DNA of 64,000 bases from Chitinophagales bacterium (GTDB lineage: Bacteria; Bacteroidota; Bacteroidia; Chitinophagales; BACL12): the NCBI GenBank assembly GCA_020636645.1, contig JACJXO010000001.1, positions 186,001 through 250,000 of the forward strand, given 5' to 3'. Below are positions 7,602-16,206 of the stretch, one piece after another (positions within the stretch are counted from its first letter, which is position 1; each line of letters opens with the position of its first letter). The position numbers were made by a program, and so were the translations under genes. The notes under the pieces are model-generated. The model saw only the letters and a program-made list of their open reading frames with translations, did not search any database and was not told the DNA's origin.

Positions 7602-8153
7602 TCACTGCGGGATCAACACCTGATCGATCACGTGAACGATACCATTGGAGGCCGGTACAGATGCCAGTACTTTGGCGCCGTTGATACTTACCTGTCCGTC
7701 TTCATTTTTTGTAATAGTGATATTACCTCCATTCGCCATACCGAGGATCTGACCATCTTCCAGATTATCAATGGTAAAAGTGCTTAGTGCCACATGGTAT
7801 TGCAATACATTTCGCAGTGCACTCTTGTTCTCTGGTTTCAGCAGGTCATCCAGCGTACCTTCTGGTAAGGCCTCAAACGCTGCATTAGTTGGCGCAAACA
7901 CTGTGAACGGACCAGCATTGGCCAGTGATTCGACAAGATCTCCGGCCTGAACGCCTGCCACAAGTGTGGTATGATCAGGAGATGCAATCGCTATCTGAAG
8001 GATGTTCTTTTGAGAAACATCGTCCGTAACTGCAGATTGTCCTGGTGCAAATCTGTCACCCTGGCCAGAAGTTTCGTCGCCATTCTCTGTGGTACCGCAT
8101 GACCCCAACAGGATCGCTACAGGCAGGAATAAACCGATAATATGTTGTTTCAT
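7602..8153 (-). CDS. Fasciclin (FAS1) domain lipoprotein
   Basis: A 183-residue secreted lipoprotein. The signal ends in LLGSC (Cys19); an acidic, low-complexity linker follows to about residue 48; then one FAS1 domain fills the rest, with the landmark stretches GPFTVFAPTNAAF and NVLQYHV and the C-terminal NGIVHVIDQVLIP. FAS1 domains are adhesion or matrix modules; no ligand can be read from sequence. It is a single gene facing the nos operon, with about 115 bases upstream of its start that should hold its promoter. Confidence 0.92.
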   Translation of the reverse strand: MKQHIIGLFLPVAILLGSCGTTENGDETSGQGDRFAPGQSAVTDDVSQKNILQIAIASPDHTTLVAGVQAGDLVESLANAGPFTVFAPTNAAFEALPEGTLDDLLKPENKSALRNVLQYHVALSTFTIDNLEDGQILGMANGGNITITKNEDGQVSINGAKVLASVPASNGIVHVIDQVLIPQ

Positions 8154-8269
8154 AGCTGTTATTTTCAGCTAAACTGACCTTTTTATCTTAAATATTTATT
8201 GATGTTAGTCAGCCTGAGACAGTTGACAATCGTGACTGCAAAATGGTGACTTAGGTATCCTTATATACC

Positions 8270-9895
8270 CTACAGATCGTAATACTGATTGAAAATATCG
8301 GTCTTCAGGCCCAGCATGAACTGCAGCGTATTGATGGCCCGGTCATCATTTGCGTAGGTCCTGTAAAAGATCTGTCCTTCCAGGTTCAGATTGATCTTTG
8401 GGTTGACCAGATATCCTGCTCTGAGGTCTGCACTGAAAATATGCGTTTCCAAACCCTGACCTACAAAATTGCCATAAGAATCCGGGAAACCCGGGATAGT
8501 AAAATCAGATAAAAAGATATTCGACCCCACATTGGATGCAGCTGAAGAGTCGAGTCCTGTCATAGCGACCTGGAATCTTCCGCTGGCATAGTATCTGTAA
8601 GCCAGCCGATAGCTTCCGTATATAATGAACTCACGGAAGTTGGCTCCCAGCGGGTGCGCCAGTGGCTGGTTCAGGTGCGCATAATTCTGCACGGGCTCCT
8701 TGTGCGCATAGGTGTAGGGATTGGCCTGGTTCCATTCTGCCAGCACCACAGCTGCATGCCGGTAATCAGGTGTATGCAGAAAATATTTCACCCCTGCCTG
8801 CATGCCGAATTTGTTCCGGTAATAGCCCTCTCCGTTCCGTGCGGCAGCCACATCCAGGTCATCCATCAGAAACTGACCATATATGATCAGATCACTCATG
8901 GGTTTGAGTTTCAGATTCAACCCCATCAGTGCATTATCAGGTGATCCAAGACCAAATTCCACCGGCCGGAAAAAGATGATCGGGTTCAGGTAATTCGGAT
9001 CGAAGCCCCTGGTGAGGGTGGAGTCATTGTTGGGCCAGATGATACCTTCGAACAGCCCGATCTGCGCCCAGTCCCAGGCATCAAAACTCAGATAATGAAA
9101 AGATCCCCATTTGCGGGTCACCCCAATGATGCTGTCTGCTCCGTTGATCGCATCCGTGAACTGGGTGTACAGGTTCATATACCTGATACGCCAGACTGAG
9201 GTATTGATCTTGAGGAACGGATAAAAGAAGGCATTGTCACTCAGGATCATGGATCGGTATCCTTCGCCAATGAAATTCTTGTCGTGCCCCAGCTGAAAGT
9301 TAAAATAGCTATTGGGTGAGTAACTCACATATCCGCTGCTGTTGGCATAGTCAAAGGCAGTTCCTTTGAAACTACGCACTTTACCCTGGCCGGGAACCAC
9401 ATCATAATCCTTGATCCAGCTGGTCAGATAGGTTGGATACTTGGCCTGGTTTTCACGAAAGGTGGTATTGAACGAGACCTTCTTCTTTTCGCCGATATCG
9501 CCAGACACCGTAAGTCCCCTGGTATTGACCCAGAGCCCCTTGTTATCCTCCAGATCGATGCCTCCTGAAAAATTAATGAGCGGGTCAATACTCAGGTGAA
9601 AATCACTGGTGTTGACCTGAACCATGTTATCATATGCGATCCAGTTGACCAGTTTACCGGGGAACTTTTCTCCGGGCAGCCGCTGCAACCGAAAAACACT
9701 GTCATAGCTGATGAGGGTATCGATCTCTGCCATACGCCAGGGACGGATGGAAGTATGCACCGTCACCCCTTTTTCCTGCAGCCTGGCTTCATAGAACTGA
9801 TGTACCTGGTGGTTCAGATACAGGTTATTCTGCTGTGCGGTAGCACCTCCTGCAACCAGCATGAAGATCAAAGCCAGTTTAGAACGCATTCTCAT
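8270..9895 (-). CDS. Wzi-like capsule assembly outer membrane protein
   Basis: A 541-residue protein with a signal peptide cleaved near ATAQ (about residue 20). It is then rich in alternating, aromatic-ended strands (YFNFQLGHD, WRIRYMNLYTQF, MSDLIIYGQFLMDD) and ends in a beta strand, as expected for an outer membrane barrel. Wzi-family proteins hold capsular polysaccharide on the cell surface; Bacteroidota members of about 500-600 residues often sit beside exopolysaccharide genes. The start overlaps the end of the sugar transferase gene by 17 bases, so the two are one operon. The family call is by pattern and context, and another outer membrane barrel is possible. Confidence 0.75.
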   Translation of the reverse strand: MRMRSKLALIFMLVAGGATAQQNNLYLNHQVHQFYEARLQEKGVTVHTSIRPWRMAEIDTLISYDSVFRLQRLPGEKFPGKLVNWIAYDNMVQVNTSDFHLSIDPLINFSGGIDLEDNKGLWVNTRGLTVSGDIGEKKKVSFNTTFRENQAKYPTYLTSWIKDYDVVPGQGKVRSFKGTAFDYANSSGYVSYSPNSYFNFQLGHDKNFIGEGYRSMILSDNAFFYPFLKINTSVWRIRYMNLYTQFTDAINGADSIIGVTRKWGSFHYLSFDAWDWAQIGLFEGIIWPNNDSTLTRGFDPNYLNPIIFFRPVEFGLGSPDNALMGLNLKLKPMSDLIIYGQFLMDDLDVAAARNGEGYYRNKFGMQAGVKYFLHTPDYRHAAVVLAEWNQANPYTYAHKEPVQNYAHLNQPLAHPLGANFREFIIYGSYRLAYRYYASGRFQVAMTGLDSSAASNVGSNIFLSDFTIPGFPDSYGNFVGQGLETHIFSADLRAGYLVNPKINLNLEGQIFYRTYANDDRAINTLQFMLGLKTDIFNQYYDL

Positions 9896-11279
9896 TGCCT
9901 TTGACCATGCTCCATACCGTCAGGAAAACGATCTTGATGTCGAGCCAGAAACTCCAGTTCTCCAGATACCATACATCGTACTGTACCCGTTTTTCCATGA
10001 GTTTCGGATCGGTGGTATCACCCCTGTATCCGTTGGCCTGAGCGGCTCCGGTAATGCCGGGTTTCACAAAGTGACGCACCATGAAACTGTTGACGATCTT
10101 GGAGTACTCTTCGGTATGCTTGAGCATGTGTGGTCTTGGACCAACCACAGACATATCTCCCTTCAGCACGTTGATGAACTGAGGAACCTCATCCAGATTT
10201 GTCTTACGCAGGAAGCGGCCCACTCTGGTGATCCTGGGATCATCTTTGGTTGCCTGCTTCGTATCTGCCTCCATGTTGACATACATGGTCCGGAACTTAT
10301 AACACAGAAACTCAGAATTATTTTCGCCGCTTCGCTTTTGCAGAAAGAACACAGGGCCTTTAGAGGTCAGTTTCACTGCAAGTGCAATGATCGGGAAGAG
10401 CCAGGAACCGATCAGCAACAGGAAGAGGCTGCTGAAAACAATATCAAAAATCCGCTTGATGGTTCTGTTATACAGGTTATCCAGTGGCTCCGGCCGGGTG
10501 GTCACGATGGGCAGATTGCCATAATACTCGATCATGACACGTTTGAACCTTCGGCTGAGGTATTCTGTAAACTCCGGTACGATCCGGAATCGGATAAGAT
10601 TATCATCAGAGAAACTCATCAGGTTGTTGATCAGTTCTTCATGTTTGGCAGGGGTCAGTGCACAATAGATCTCATCAATGTGATTCTCGAAACAATACCA
10701 TTTGATATCATCAAATCCACCAATGGTATCCTTCTGCAAGGCAGCCTGGGGCTTATCATCAAAATACCCCATGAACTTGTAACCAAACTCATTGTGTTCT
10801 GTAATCTCATTCACAAACTGCTGGGCAGTGCGGTTGGCTCCAATTACTATAACCCTGCGATAGTTGCCCCCTCTGGCACGGTACCGCTTCATATAGGTCT
10901 CAAAGCCTGTACGCCAGATCAGGTTGATGACAAAAAAACAGCCGTAGGTCCAGACCAGCAATTCTCGTGACAGGGTGTACCCCTTCATGACCACTATATA
11001 GGTGAAGGTGAGCAGAACCTGGATAGAAAGGACTTTGACAAAGCGGATAACAATGGCTTCGTAACCGCTGCGGCGATCAATTTTATAGTAGCTTGCAATG
11101 GTAGTTACCATGAACCAGATCAGGTTCAGGGCGATGAGAAGCATAGCAAATTTCCTGTCAGTGATCTTAGAGAAGCGCCCGTACGTAATGAGCAGCCCCA
11201 GCAAGAATGACAGGTTGAGCGTTATCAGATCGACCAGAAAATAGGTGATCTCCAGGAACTGGCTGTATCTTCTGACCAT
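9879..11279 (-). CDS. Polyprenol-phosphate sugar-1-phosphate transferase (WbaP/WcaJ type)
   Basis: A 466-residue membrane enzyme that puts the first sugar phosphate on undecaprenyl phosphate to begin a polysaccharide repeat. The N-terminal half has four to five membrane segments (about 13-33, 45-63, 81-101, 105-122) and a CoA-binding-like Rossmann stretch (RRVIVIGANRTAQQF). The C-terminal catalytic domain starts at the reentrant helix IKRIFDIVFSSLF and holds FRTM, the D-E dyad in RKTNLDEVPQ, and VVGPRP. The donor sugar (glucose, galactose or another) cannot be told. It is transcribed with the Wzi-like gene. Confidence 0.92.
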   Translation of the reverse strand: MVRRYSQFLEITYFLVDLITLNLSFLLGLLITYGRFSKITDRKFAMLLIALNLIWFMVTTIASYYKIDRRSGYEAIVIRFVKVLSIQVLLTFTYIVVMKGYTLSRELLVWTYGCFFVINLIWRTGFETYMKRYRARGGNYRRVIVIGANRTAQQFVNEITEHNEFGYKFMGYFDDKPQAALQKDTIGGFDDIKWYCFENHIDEIYCALTPAKHEELINNLMSFSDDNLIRFRIVPEFTEYLSRRFKRVMIEYYGNLPIVTTRPEPLDNLYNRTIKRIFDIVFSSLFLLLIGSWLFPIIALAVKLTSKGPVFFLQKRSGENNSEFLCYKFRTMYVNMEADTKQATKDDPRITRVGRFLRKTNLDEVPQFINVLKGDMSVVGPRPHMLKHTEEYSKIVNSFMVRHFVKPGITGAAQANGYRGDTTDPKLMEKRVQYDVWYLENWSFWLDIKIVFLTVWSMVKGNENAF

Positions 11280-11358
11280 GCGGTTGTTGTCAATGGTAGA
11301 TGAAAAATGCCCGCCTCAGGTTGCAATAAGTCCGGGCTTAATCATCTGAATTGCCCTG

Positions 11359-11366
11359 CAAAATTA
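11359..11366 (-). promoter_or_regulatory. -7 element TAATTTTG for the sugar transferase-Wzi operon
   Basis: The minus strand reads TAATTTTGCA, matching TAnnTTTG, 80 bases before the ATG at 11279. It leaves a leader of about 75 bases. No clear TTTG lies at the -33 distance. Confidence 0.5.
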
Positions 11367-11393
11367 CATTTTCAGTGCTGTAATACAGATAAC

Positions 11394-12629
11394 TTACAGA
11401 AATTTCATCTGTTTAAGAGAGGTTGCCCAGGCAGAAAGGGTTGGTGCACTTTCATCGGCAAGAATTATCGGAAAATCCTGAATAGCAACGGTGTACATTC
11501 CCAGATCACGCCCAAAACGAATATCAGAAGCTGCATCTCCTACCATGACACTTCGCGAAAAATCGATCTCAGGGAAATGCTTTTTAGCCTGCATAGCCAT
11601 GCCTGGAGCCGGTTTGCGGCAGTCGCACATAGGATCGCCGGAAAGGTGCGGACAAAAAAATACAGCATCAATTCGGCCACCTGCCTGTCTGACGGACTGC
11701 ATCAGTTTTTCGTGCACCAGTGCGAGGTCGTCTTCAGCATACAGCCCCTTACCTATTCCCTGCTGATTGGTGACCACCACCACGCGGCCAAAGATCTCTG
11801 ACAAAGCTGCCAGCGATTCCGGTACACCCGACAAAATATCCAGCTGAGCCGGGTTTCTGACATAATCGCCGGGAATTCTGGTATTCAGCACCCCATCCCG
11901 GTCCAGGAAAAGGGTCCAGGAGGCATCGAAAGCAGGACGAGACAGCATCTCTGTTTGCGCCCGTTCATAGTCCTCAGGAATACCGATATCAATGAAATAA
12001 GCTTCACTTTCCTGTCCGAACAGGTGCCCTTCTCGGAATTGTACCTCCAGCACTTCCTTTTCAAATGAGAATACCTTCGGAAGGTCATCTGTAAATACCG
12101 ATCTGTGCAGGCAATACACCCCACCGTTGATCAGGCCTTCTTCGCGGTATTGTTTTTCCAGAAAAGCAGTGATGCTTCCTGAATCATCTGTTTCTACTGT
12201 ACCGTACCGGTCAAACCTGTACATTTTCTTCAGCGCCAGTGTAAGTGATCCGTCGTGAGAATGATGAAAGGATTCCAGTGACCGCAGATCCACACCAAAA
12301 AAAGTATCGCCATTGATGACAAAAGCTTCATCACCCTGCAGATACCCAACCGCCTGTCTGATTCCTCCGCCTGTTCCCAATGGTACTTCCTCTTCGCTGT
12401 ACACCAGTTCCATGCCGGCATAAACATCTCCGAAATACCGCATGATGACCTGACGAAGGTGACCCACCGCCAGGATACAACGCTGCATGCCTTGTTCAGA
12501 GAGGTCGTCCAGAATGTACTGGAGAAAAGGCTTACCCGCCACCGGTGCCATAGGCTTGGGCAGATCCTGCACTACAGAAGCCAGTCTGGTACCAAATCCA
12601 CCGGCCAGAACGATGACCTCACGGATCAT
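11394..12629 (-). CDS. hddC/gmhB: Fused heptose-1-phosphate guanylyltransferase (HddC-like) and heptose bisphosphatase (GmhB)
   Basis: A 411-residue two-domain enzyme. Residues 1-235 are a sugar nucleotidyltransferase: GGFGTR (10-15), K25 in LPKPM, and NGD with D108. Residues 240-395 are a HAD phosphatase of the GmhB type: FLDRDGVLN with nucleophile D243 and acid D245, TNQQG, a zinc loop with C326, H328, C335 and C337 ahead of RKPAPG, and GDAASD with D365 and D369. GmhB removes the 7-phosphate from D-glycero-D-manno-heptose 1,7-bisphosphate; HddC then joins the 1-phosphate to GTP. These consecutive steps are usually separate proteins. It overlaps gmhA by four bases. The guanylyl rather than adenylyl choice is inferred from the HddA-type kinase next door and the absence of an HldE-like gene. 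Confidence 0.88.
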   Translation of the reverse strand: MIREVIVLAGGFGTRLASVVQDLPKPMAPVAGKPFLQYILDDLSEQGMQRCILAVGHLRQVIMRYFGDVYAGMELVYSEEEVPLGTGGGIRQAVGYLQGDEAFVINGDTFFGVDLRSLESFHHSHDGSLTLALKKMYRFDRYGTVETDDSGSITAFLEKQYREEGLINGGVYCLHRSVFTDDLPKVFSFEKEVLEVQFREGHLFGQESEAYFIDIGIPEDYERAQTEMLSRPAFDASWTLFLDRDGVLNTRIPGDYVRNPAQLDILSGVPESLAALSEIFGRVVVVTNQQGIGKGLYAEDDLALVHEKLMQSVRQAGGRIDAVFFCPHLSGDPMCDCRKPAPGMAMQAKKHFPEIDFSRSVMVGDAASDIRFGRDLGMYTVAIQDFPIILADESAPTLSAWATSLKQMKFL

Positions 12630-13216
12630 GGGCGATCGAAGAGAGCTTCTTCTACCAGTTCGCAGATGATGTGACCCAGCATGATGTGGCTTTCCTGAAT
12701 TCTGGGAGTATCGTTGCTGGGAACATTGAGGAGATAATCGGCGTGATCTTTCATCTTTCCGCCGCCCTCGCCCGTCATAGCCACTACGATCATGCCTCGT
12801 TCGCGGGCTACTTCAAAAGCACGAATAACGTTCTTTGAATTGCCTGAGGTGGAGATGCCAAAAATGAAATCGCCGGCACGGCCTTTGGCTTTGGTTACAC
12901 GGCTGAAGATCTCATCATAAGAATAGTCATTACCAACTGCGGTAACATAAGAGGTATTGACATGCAGTGCCTCTGCATCAAGCGGTTCGCGGTCAAAATA
13001 GAACCGGCCGCTGAATTCTGCTGCCAGGTGCTGCGCATCGGCGGCAGAACCACCATTGCCACAGAACAATACTTTCTTATCGTTGCGGAATGCTTCCGCC
13101 ACTTTCTCTGCGATCTCTTCGCATCTTGCAATCAACTCCGGGTTGTTGAGGATCTCTTGCTTGACCCTGATACTTTCGGAAATGACCGAACGAATTTTTT
13201 CTACTTTGCTTCCCAT
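12626..13216 (-). CDS. gmhA: Sedoheptulose-7-phosphate isomerase GmhA
   Basis: A 196-residue SIS-domain isomerase that turns sedoheptulose 7-phosphate into D-glycero-D-manno-heptose 7-phosphate, the first heptose step. Family motifs are GNGGSAADAQHLAAE (phosphate binding), STSGNS (about 121-126) and the C-terminal helix with ESHIMLGHIICELVE, which carries the catalytic histidine and glutamate of the family. Its length is standard. It overlaps hddA by 16 bases and the fused HddC-GmhB gene by four, so the three are translated together. Confidence 0.95.
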   Translation of the reverse strand: MGSKVEKIRSVISESIRVKQEILNNPELIARCEEIAEKVAEAFRNDKKVLFCGNGGSAADAQHLAAEFSGRFYFDREPLDAEALHVNTSYVTAVGNDYSYDEIFSRVTKAKGRAGDFIFGISTSGNSKNVIRAFEVARERGMIVVAMTGEGGGKMKDHADYLLNVPSNDTPRIQESHIMLGHIICELVEEALFDRP

Positions 13217-14229
13217 GTGGTTAATCCGTATTTACTGAATTCCAGATTGTGTACTTCACCGCCAAATGACTTTAGCACTTCAATGACCTTGTAACGGGTG
13301 TTTCCCGGACAATAAAAGGTCATGAAACCGCCACCACCAGCACCGGATATCTTTCCGCCGGTAGCTCCTGCTTTTCTGGCACCTTCGTATATCTCATCAA
13401 TGACAGGGCTGCTCACTCCTGAGGCAGTCTGTTTCTTGTTGTTCCAGCCATAGTCCAGGATATCGCCAATGCGGTTCAGGTCGCCTTTCAGGATGGCTTC
13501 CTTCATCATGTAGGCCTGTTCCTTCAGGTTGTGCATGGCCTCAATACTTTTCTCCGACTTCTTCTGCACATTGGAAGACTGCGCCTCGATGATGGTAGAA
13601 GACAAGCGGCTGGTACCGGTGTAGTACATCAGCATGTTGAACTCGAGTTCATGCTGATACTGTGACCGGATGCGCAGCGGGTTCACAATGACCTTGTCAT
13701 CTTTATAGAATTCCATGAAATTCCATCCCCCGAAGGTAGCTGCATACTGGTCCTGCTTTCCACCGGCAAAAGCCAGATCTTTCCGCTCGATATCATAAGC
13801 CAGATGGGCCATATCGTATTCGCCAAGCGGCAGTTTCAGCCATTCTGTAAAGGCACCCACGATGGCCGTGACCAGCGTTGACGATGACCCCAGTCCGGAG
13901 CCCGGAGGTGCATCCACATAGGTATTGAGCTCGAATGACAGAGGTGCGTTGTGGTTATAGTCGCGAACCACACGGTTATACACCCCTTTCAGAAGATCCA
14001 GTTGCCCATCGATCTCCAGCCTGGAGGTAGCCTGCAGTTCTATGCGTTCTTCGCGATCCATAGCATGCAGAATGATCTTGTCATCCTTGCGTGGAATGAT
14101 GGTTGCGTATGCATACTTATTGATGGTCACGTTCAGGATACAGCCACCGTAGATGTCGCTGTAGGGACTCACGTCTGTTCCTCCTCCTGCCAGTCCGATG
14201 CGCAATGGCGCTTTGCTTCTGATGATCAT
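13201..14229 (-). CDS. hddA: D-glycero-D-manno-heptose 7-phosphate kinase HddA
   Basis: A 342-residue GHMP kinase. Motif 1 is PLRIGLAGGGTDVSPY (8-23), motif 2 is PPGSGLGSSST in the phosphate loop, and motif 3 is GGKISGAGGGGF near residue 300. HddA phosphorylates the anomeric carbon of heptose 7-phosphate; the alpha-bisphosphate then enters the GDP-heptose branch. It is the first gene of hddA-gmhA-hddC/gmhB. Fucose kinase-like GHMP proteins look similar, but the immediate gmhA and gmhB partners make HddA the best reading. A promoter candidate, CAACTTTG at 14249-14256, misses the TAnnTTTG consensus by one base. Confidence 0.9.
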   Translation of the reverse strand: MIIRSKAPLRIGLAGGGTDVSPYSDIYGGCILNVTINKYAYATIIPRKDDKIILHAMDREERIELQATSRLEIDGQLDLLKGVYNRVVRDYNHNAPLSFELNTYVDAPPGSGLGSSSTLVTAIVGAFTEWLKLPLGEYDMAHLAYDIERKDLAFAGGKQDQYAATFGGWNFMEFYKDDKVIVNPLRIRSQYQHELEFNMLMYYTGTSRLSSTIIEAQSSNVQKKSEKSIEAMHNLKEQAYMMKEAILKGDLNRIGDILDYGWNNKKQTASGVSSPVIDEIYEGARKAGATGGKISGAGGGGFMTFYCPGNTRYKVIEVLKSFGGEVHNLEFSKYGLTTWEAK

Positions 14230-14248
14230 ATTGCCCTGTTAGGAGCTG

Positions 14249-14256
14249 CAAAGTTG
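14249..14256 (-). promoter_or_regulatory. Weak -7 candidate CAACTTTG for the heptose operon
   Basis: One mismatch to TAnnTTTG, 19 bases before the hddA ATG and followed by the CA often seen after this element in the window. No clear -33 partner. Confidence 0.35.
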
Positions 14257-14362
14257 CTGAAAAATGGGCTTATTTACGCCTTTTACAGATTAACTTGTTG
14301 CTAAATGCACCTTTCCTTCATGCGATAGACTGAGAATTGAGCCCTGCCGTTGCACCAACCTG

Positions 14363-15196
14363 TCAGTGCTTTTGTCTTTCACGCCAGACTATTGGAAAGA
14401 AACGGATATCATCTATGAAATACCTTTTGAACAGGCGACCCGGTTCCTGGGTGAAACGGTAGAACCATTCCATTCCTATCTTTTGCCAGAATGCAGGAGC
14501 CCGTTTTTTCAGGTCAAGGTAGAATTCATAGGAAGCCCCTAACAGGAGGAATAGCGGAGGTTGCTGCATGACCTGTGCTGCGGATGTTTGTGTATCAGGT
14601 CTGTTCTGTACCTCTTCTGACCAGGGAATATCCGCTCCCATCATGCCCAGTGCGATGTAGTTCTGTTTGGGGAAGCGAATGCCCAGAAAGACAAATTCCG
14701 GCCGATGGTTTTCCATAACAGCCCGGGCTTCTTTGACCACACGAAGTACTGCCGCCGGATCATTTTCATCAAAGAAGGGCGGCACATAACAAACGAGTGA
14801 CGGCAATTCCTTCTGCAAGAGTTCGCCCACTTTCTCAGAAGGAGCCACTACCATGACCTTTCTGTTCTCAGCCACCATGCGTTTCCAAAGGATCGGGAAG
14901 AGCTCACTGCCGGGAAGTCTTCTTTTTAAGGGTTTTCCCAGCCACCGGGAAGCCCAGATCACAGGCTGACCATCGGGCAGGATATAGTAGCTTTTTTTCA
15001 ATACTTCAGCCAGTGCTGCATACCTCTTCTCGTGCAGTTTGACCACATCATCCACATTCGGTGTGAACAGCAGTGGATACTTTCCAGCTGCAGCGTCATA
15101 CTGAGTACTGAACTGCATCATGGAATCAATGGTCGCATCAAAACTGTCATCGTTGATCAGCTCCAGTCCGAAGAGGGTCCTGCGTGCCAGTGTCAT
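14363..15196 (-). CDS. WecG/TagA/CpsF-family glycosyltransferase
   Basis: A 277-residue glycosyltransferase (GT26). Typical landmarks are TPNVDDVVKLH, the LPDGQPVIW stretch with the catalytic Asp, RLPGSELF, FVFLGIRFPKQ and LLLGASYEFY. GT26 enzymes add the second sugar to a polyprenol-diphosphate-linked primer at the membrane face. I use the ATG at 15196: it follows the upstream stop by one base, and a longer start would only extend into the upstream gene. The C-terminal segment is basic and aromatic (QEPGRLFKRY), which suits membrane contact. It is translationally linked to the epimerase/dehydratase gene before it. Confidence 0.88.
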   Translation of the reverse strand: MTLARRTLFGLELINDDSFDATIDSMMQFSTQYDAAAGKYPLLFTPNVDDVVKLHEKRYAALAEVLKKSYYILPDGQPVIWASRWLGKPLKRRLPGSELFPILWKRMVAENRKVMVVAPSEKVGELLQKELPSLVCYVPPFFDENDPAAVLRVVKEARAVMENHRPEFVFLGIRFPKQNYIALGMMGADIPWSEEVQNRPDTQTSAAQVMQQPPLFLLLGASYEFYLDLKKRAPAFWQKIGMEWFYRFTQEPGRLFKRYFIDDIRFFPIVWRERQKH

Positions 15197-15197
15197 C

Positions 15198-16160
15198 TTA
15201 CAGGATTTTGGTGCGCAGGTAGTCCACCATATCAGTGATGGTGGTGCGCAGATCATATTGTTGTTCCCAACCGGTATGGGCTTTCAGTCTGGAACTGTCG
15301 CCATAAATGATCGGTTCATCCGTGGGTCGCAGCAGTTTCGGGTCGGTTTCAATTTCCACTCCCCTGCCTATCACCTCTTCGATAAGCGGAATGATCTCTG
15401 CTATGGTATAGACCTTGTTGCCGCTGATGTTGTATGCTTCGCCCCAGTGTCCCTTATCACTGAGCAACACCAGTGCCTGCACGAGGTCACGCACATCTGT
15501 GATGGCCCGTTTTGTCTGCAGGTTACCCACCCGCATCTTCTGCAGTCTGCCCAGTTCAATGAGCCTGGCCCGGTGGGTGAAATCGGCCACTACATCATTG
15601 GCTTTTCTGGGTCCTGTGGTATTGAAGATCCTGGCCCGGATACTTCTGATCCCGTCGCTTCTGAAATACTGATAGGACAGCAGATCCTGCGCCACCTTGC
15701 TGACACCATACGGGTGCAGCGGCATAAAAGCGGCGTCTTCTGTGATGGGTACATTTTCCGGTGTCAGTGATGCGCCATATTGTGCACTGCTGCAGGCCAC
15801 CACCACAACAGGATCATAGTCGGGAGATTGTTTTCTGGCCAGTTTGACAGACTCGAATACATTGACGGTGCCGTTCACATTGATGTCCATGGTCTCCTGC
15901 GGTCTTTCCCAGGAAACGGTGGGATAGCTCTGGGCGCCCAGGTGGAAGATCTTGTCAGGCCGCTCTTCCATGATGACCTGCGCAATGCCATGCAGGTAGC
16001 GCACATCCACCTCTTTCAGCGTGGCCTTGCCGGCTATGTCTGTGATATCTGTGGTCGGACGAAAAAAAGTACCGGTAATGCTGACTTCGCCCTCTGCATG
16101 ATAATGGTCTATCATGTGAGAACCTACCATACCTCCGGCACCTGTGATGAGTATCTTCAT
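15198..16160 (-). CDS. GDP-sugar 4,6-dehydratase/4-reductase-like SDR enzyme
   Basis: A 320-residue extended short-chain dehydrogenase. NAD(P) binding is GAGGMVGSH (7-15), the catalytic YxxxK is YGVSK, and the C-terminal GDSSRLKAHTGW is characteristic of the GDP-mannose dehydratase/GDP-4-keto-6-deoxymannose reductase group. In GMD the active site has Thr-x-Glu in STSELYG; here the same stretch reads CSSAQYG, with no acidic residue at that place by my alignment. That argues against plain dehydratase chemistry and for a reductase or epimerase, or a variant. The neighbouring GDP-heptose genes make a GDP-heptose derivative a plausible substrate (compare DmhA/DmhB), but GDP-mannose cannot be excluded. 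A near-match -7 element, GATATTTG, lies at 16178-16185. Confidence 0.8.
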   Translation of the reverse strand: MKILITGAGGMVGSHMIDHYHAEGEVSITGTFFRPTTDITDIAGKATLKEVDVRYLHGIAQVIMEERPDKIFHLGAQSYPTVSWERPQETMDINVNGTVNVFESVKLARKQSPDYDPVVVVACSSAQYGASLTPENVPITEDAAFMPLHPYGVSKVAQDLLSYQYFRSDGIRSIRARIFNTTGPRKANDVVADFTHRARLIELGRLQKMRVGNLQTKRAITDVRDLVQALVLLSDKGHWGEAYNISGNKVYTIAEIIPLIEEVIGRGVEIETDPKLLRPTDEPIIYGDSSRLKAHTGWEQQYDLRTTITDMVDYLRTKIL

Positions 16161-16206
16161 ATACTGCAGTTACGCTGCAAATATCGGAAAGAAAAAACGA
16201 GGCAGA

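Noticed and set aside
9861..10970. Long plus-strand open frame antisense to the sugar transferase (369 codons)
   Set aside because: Opposite a well-supported enzyme gene; no signal, domain or promoter. Similar antisense shadows at 18163-19134 and 43935-44879 were rejected for the same reason.
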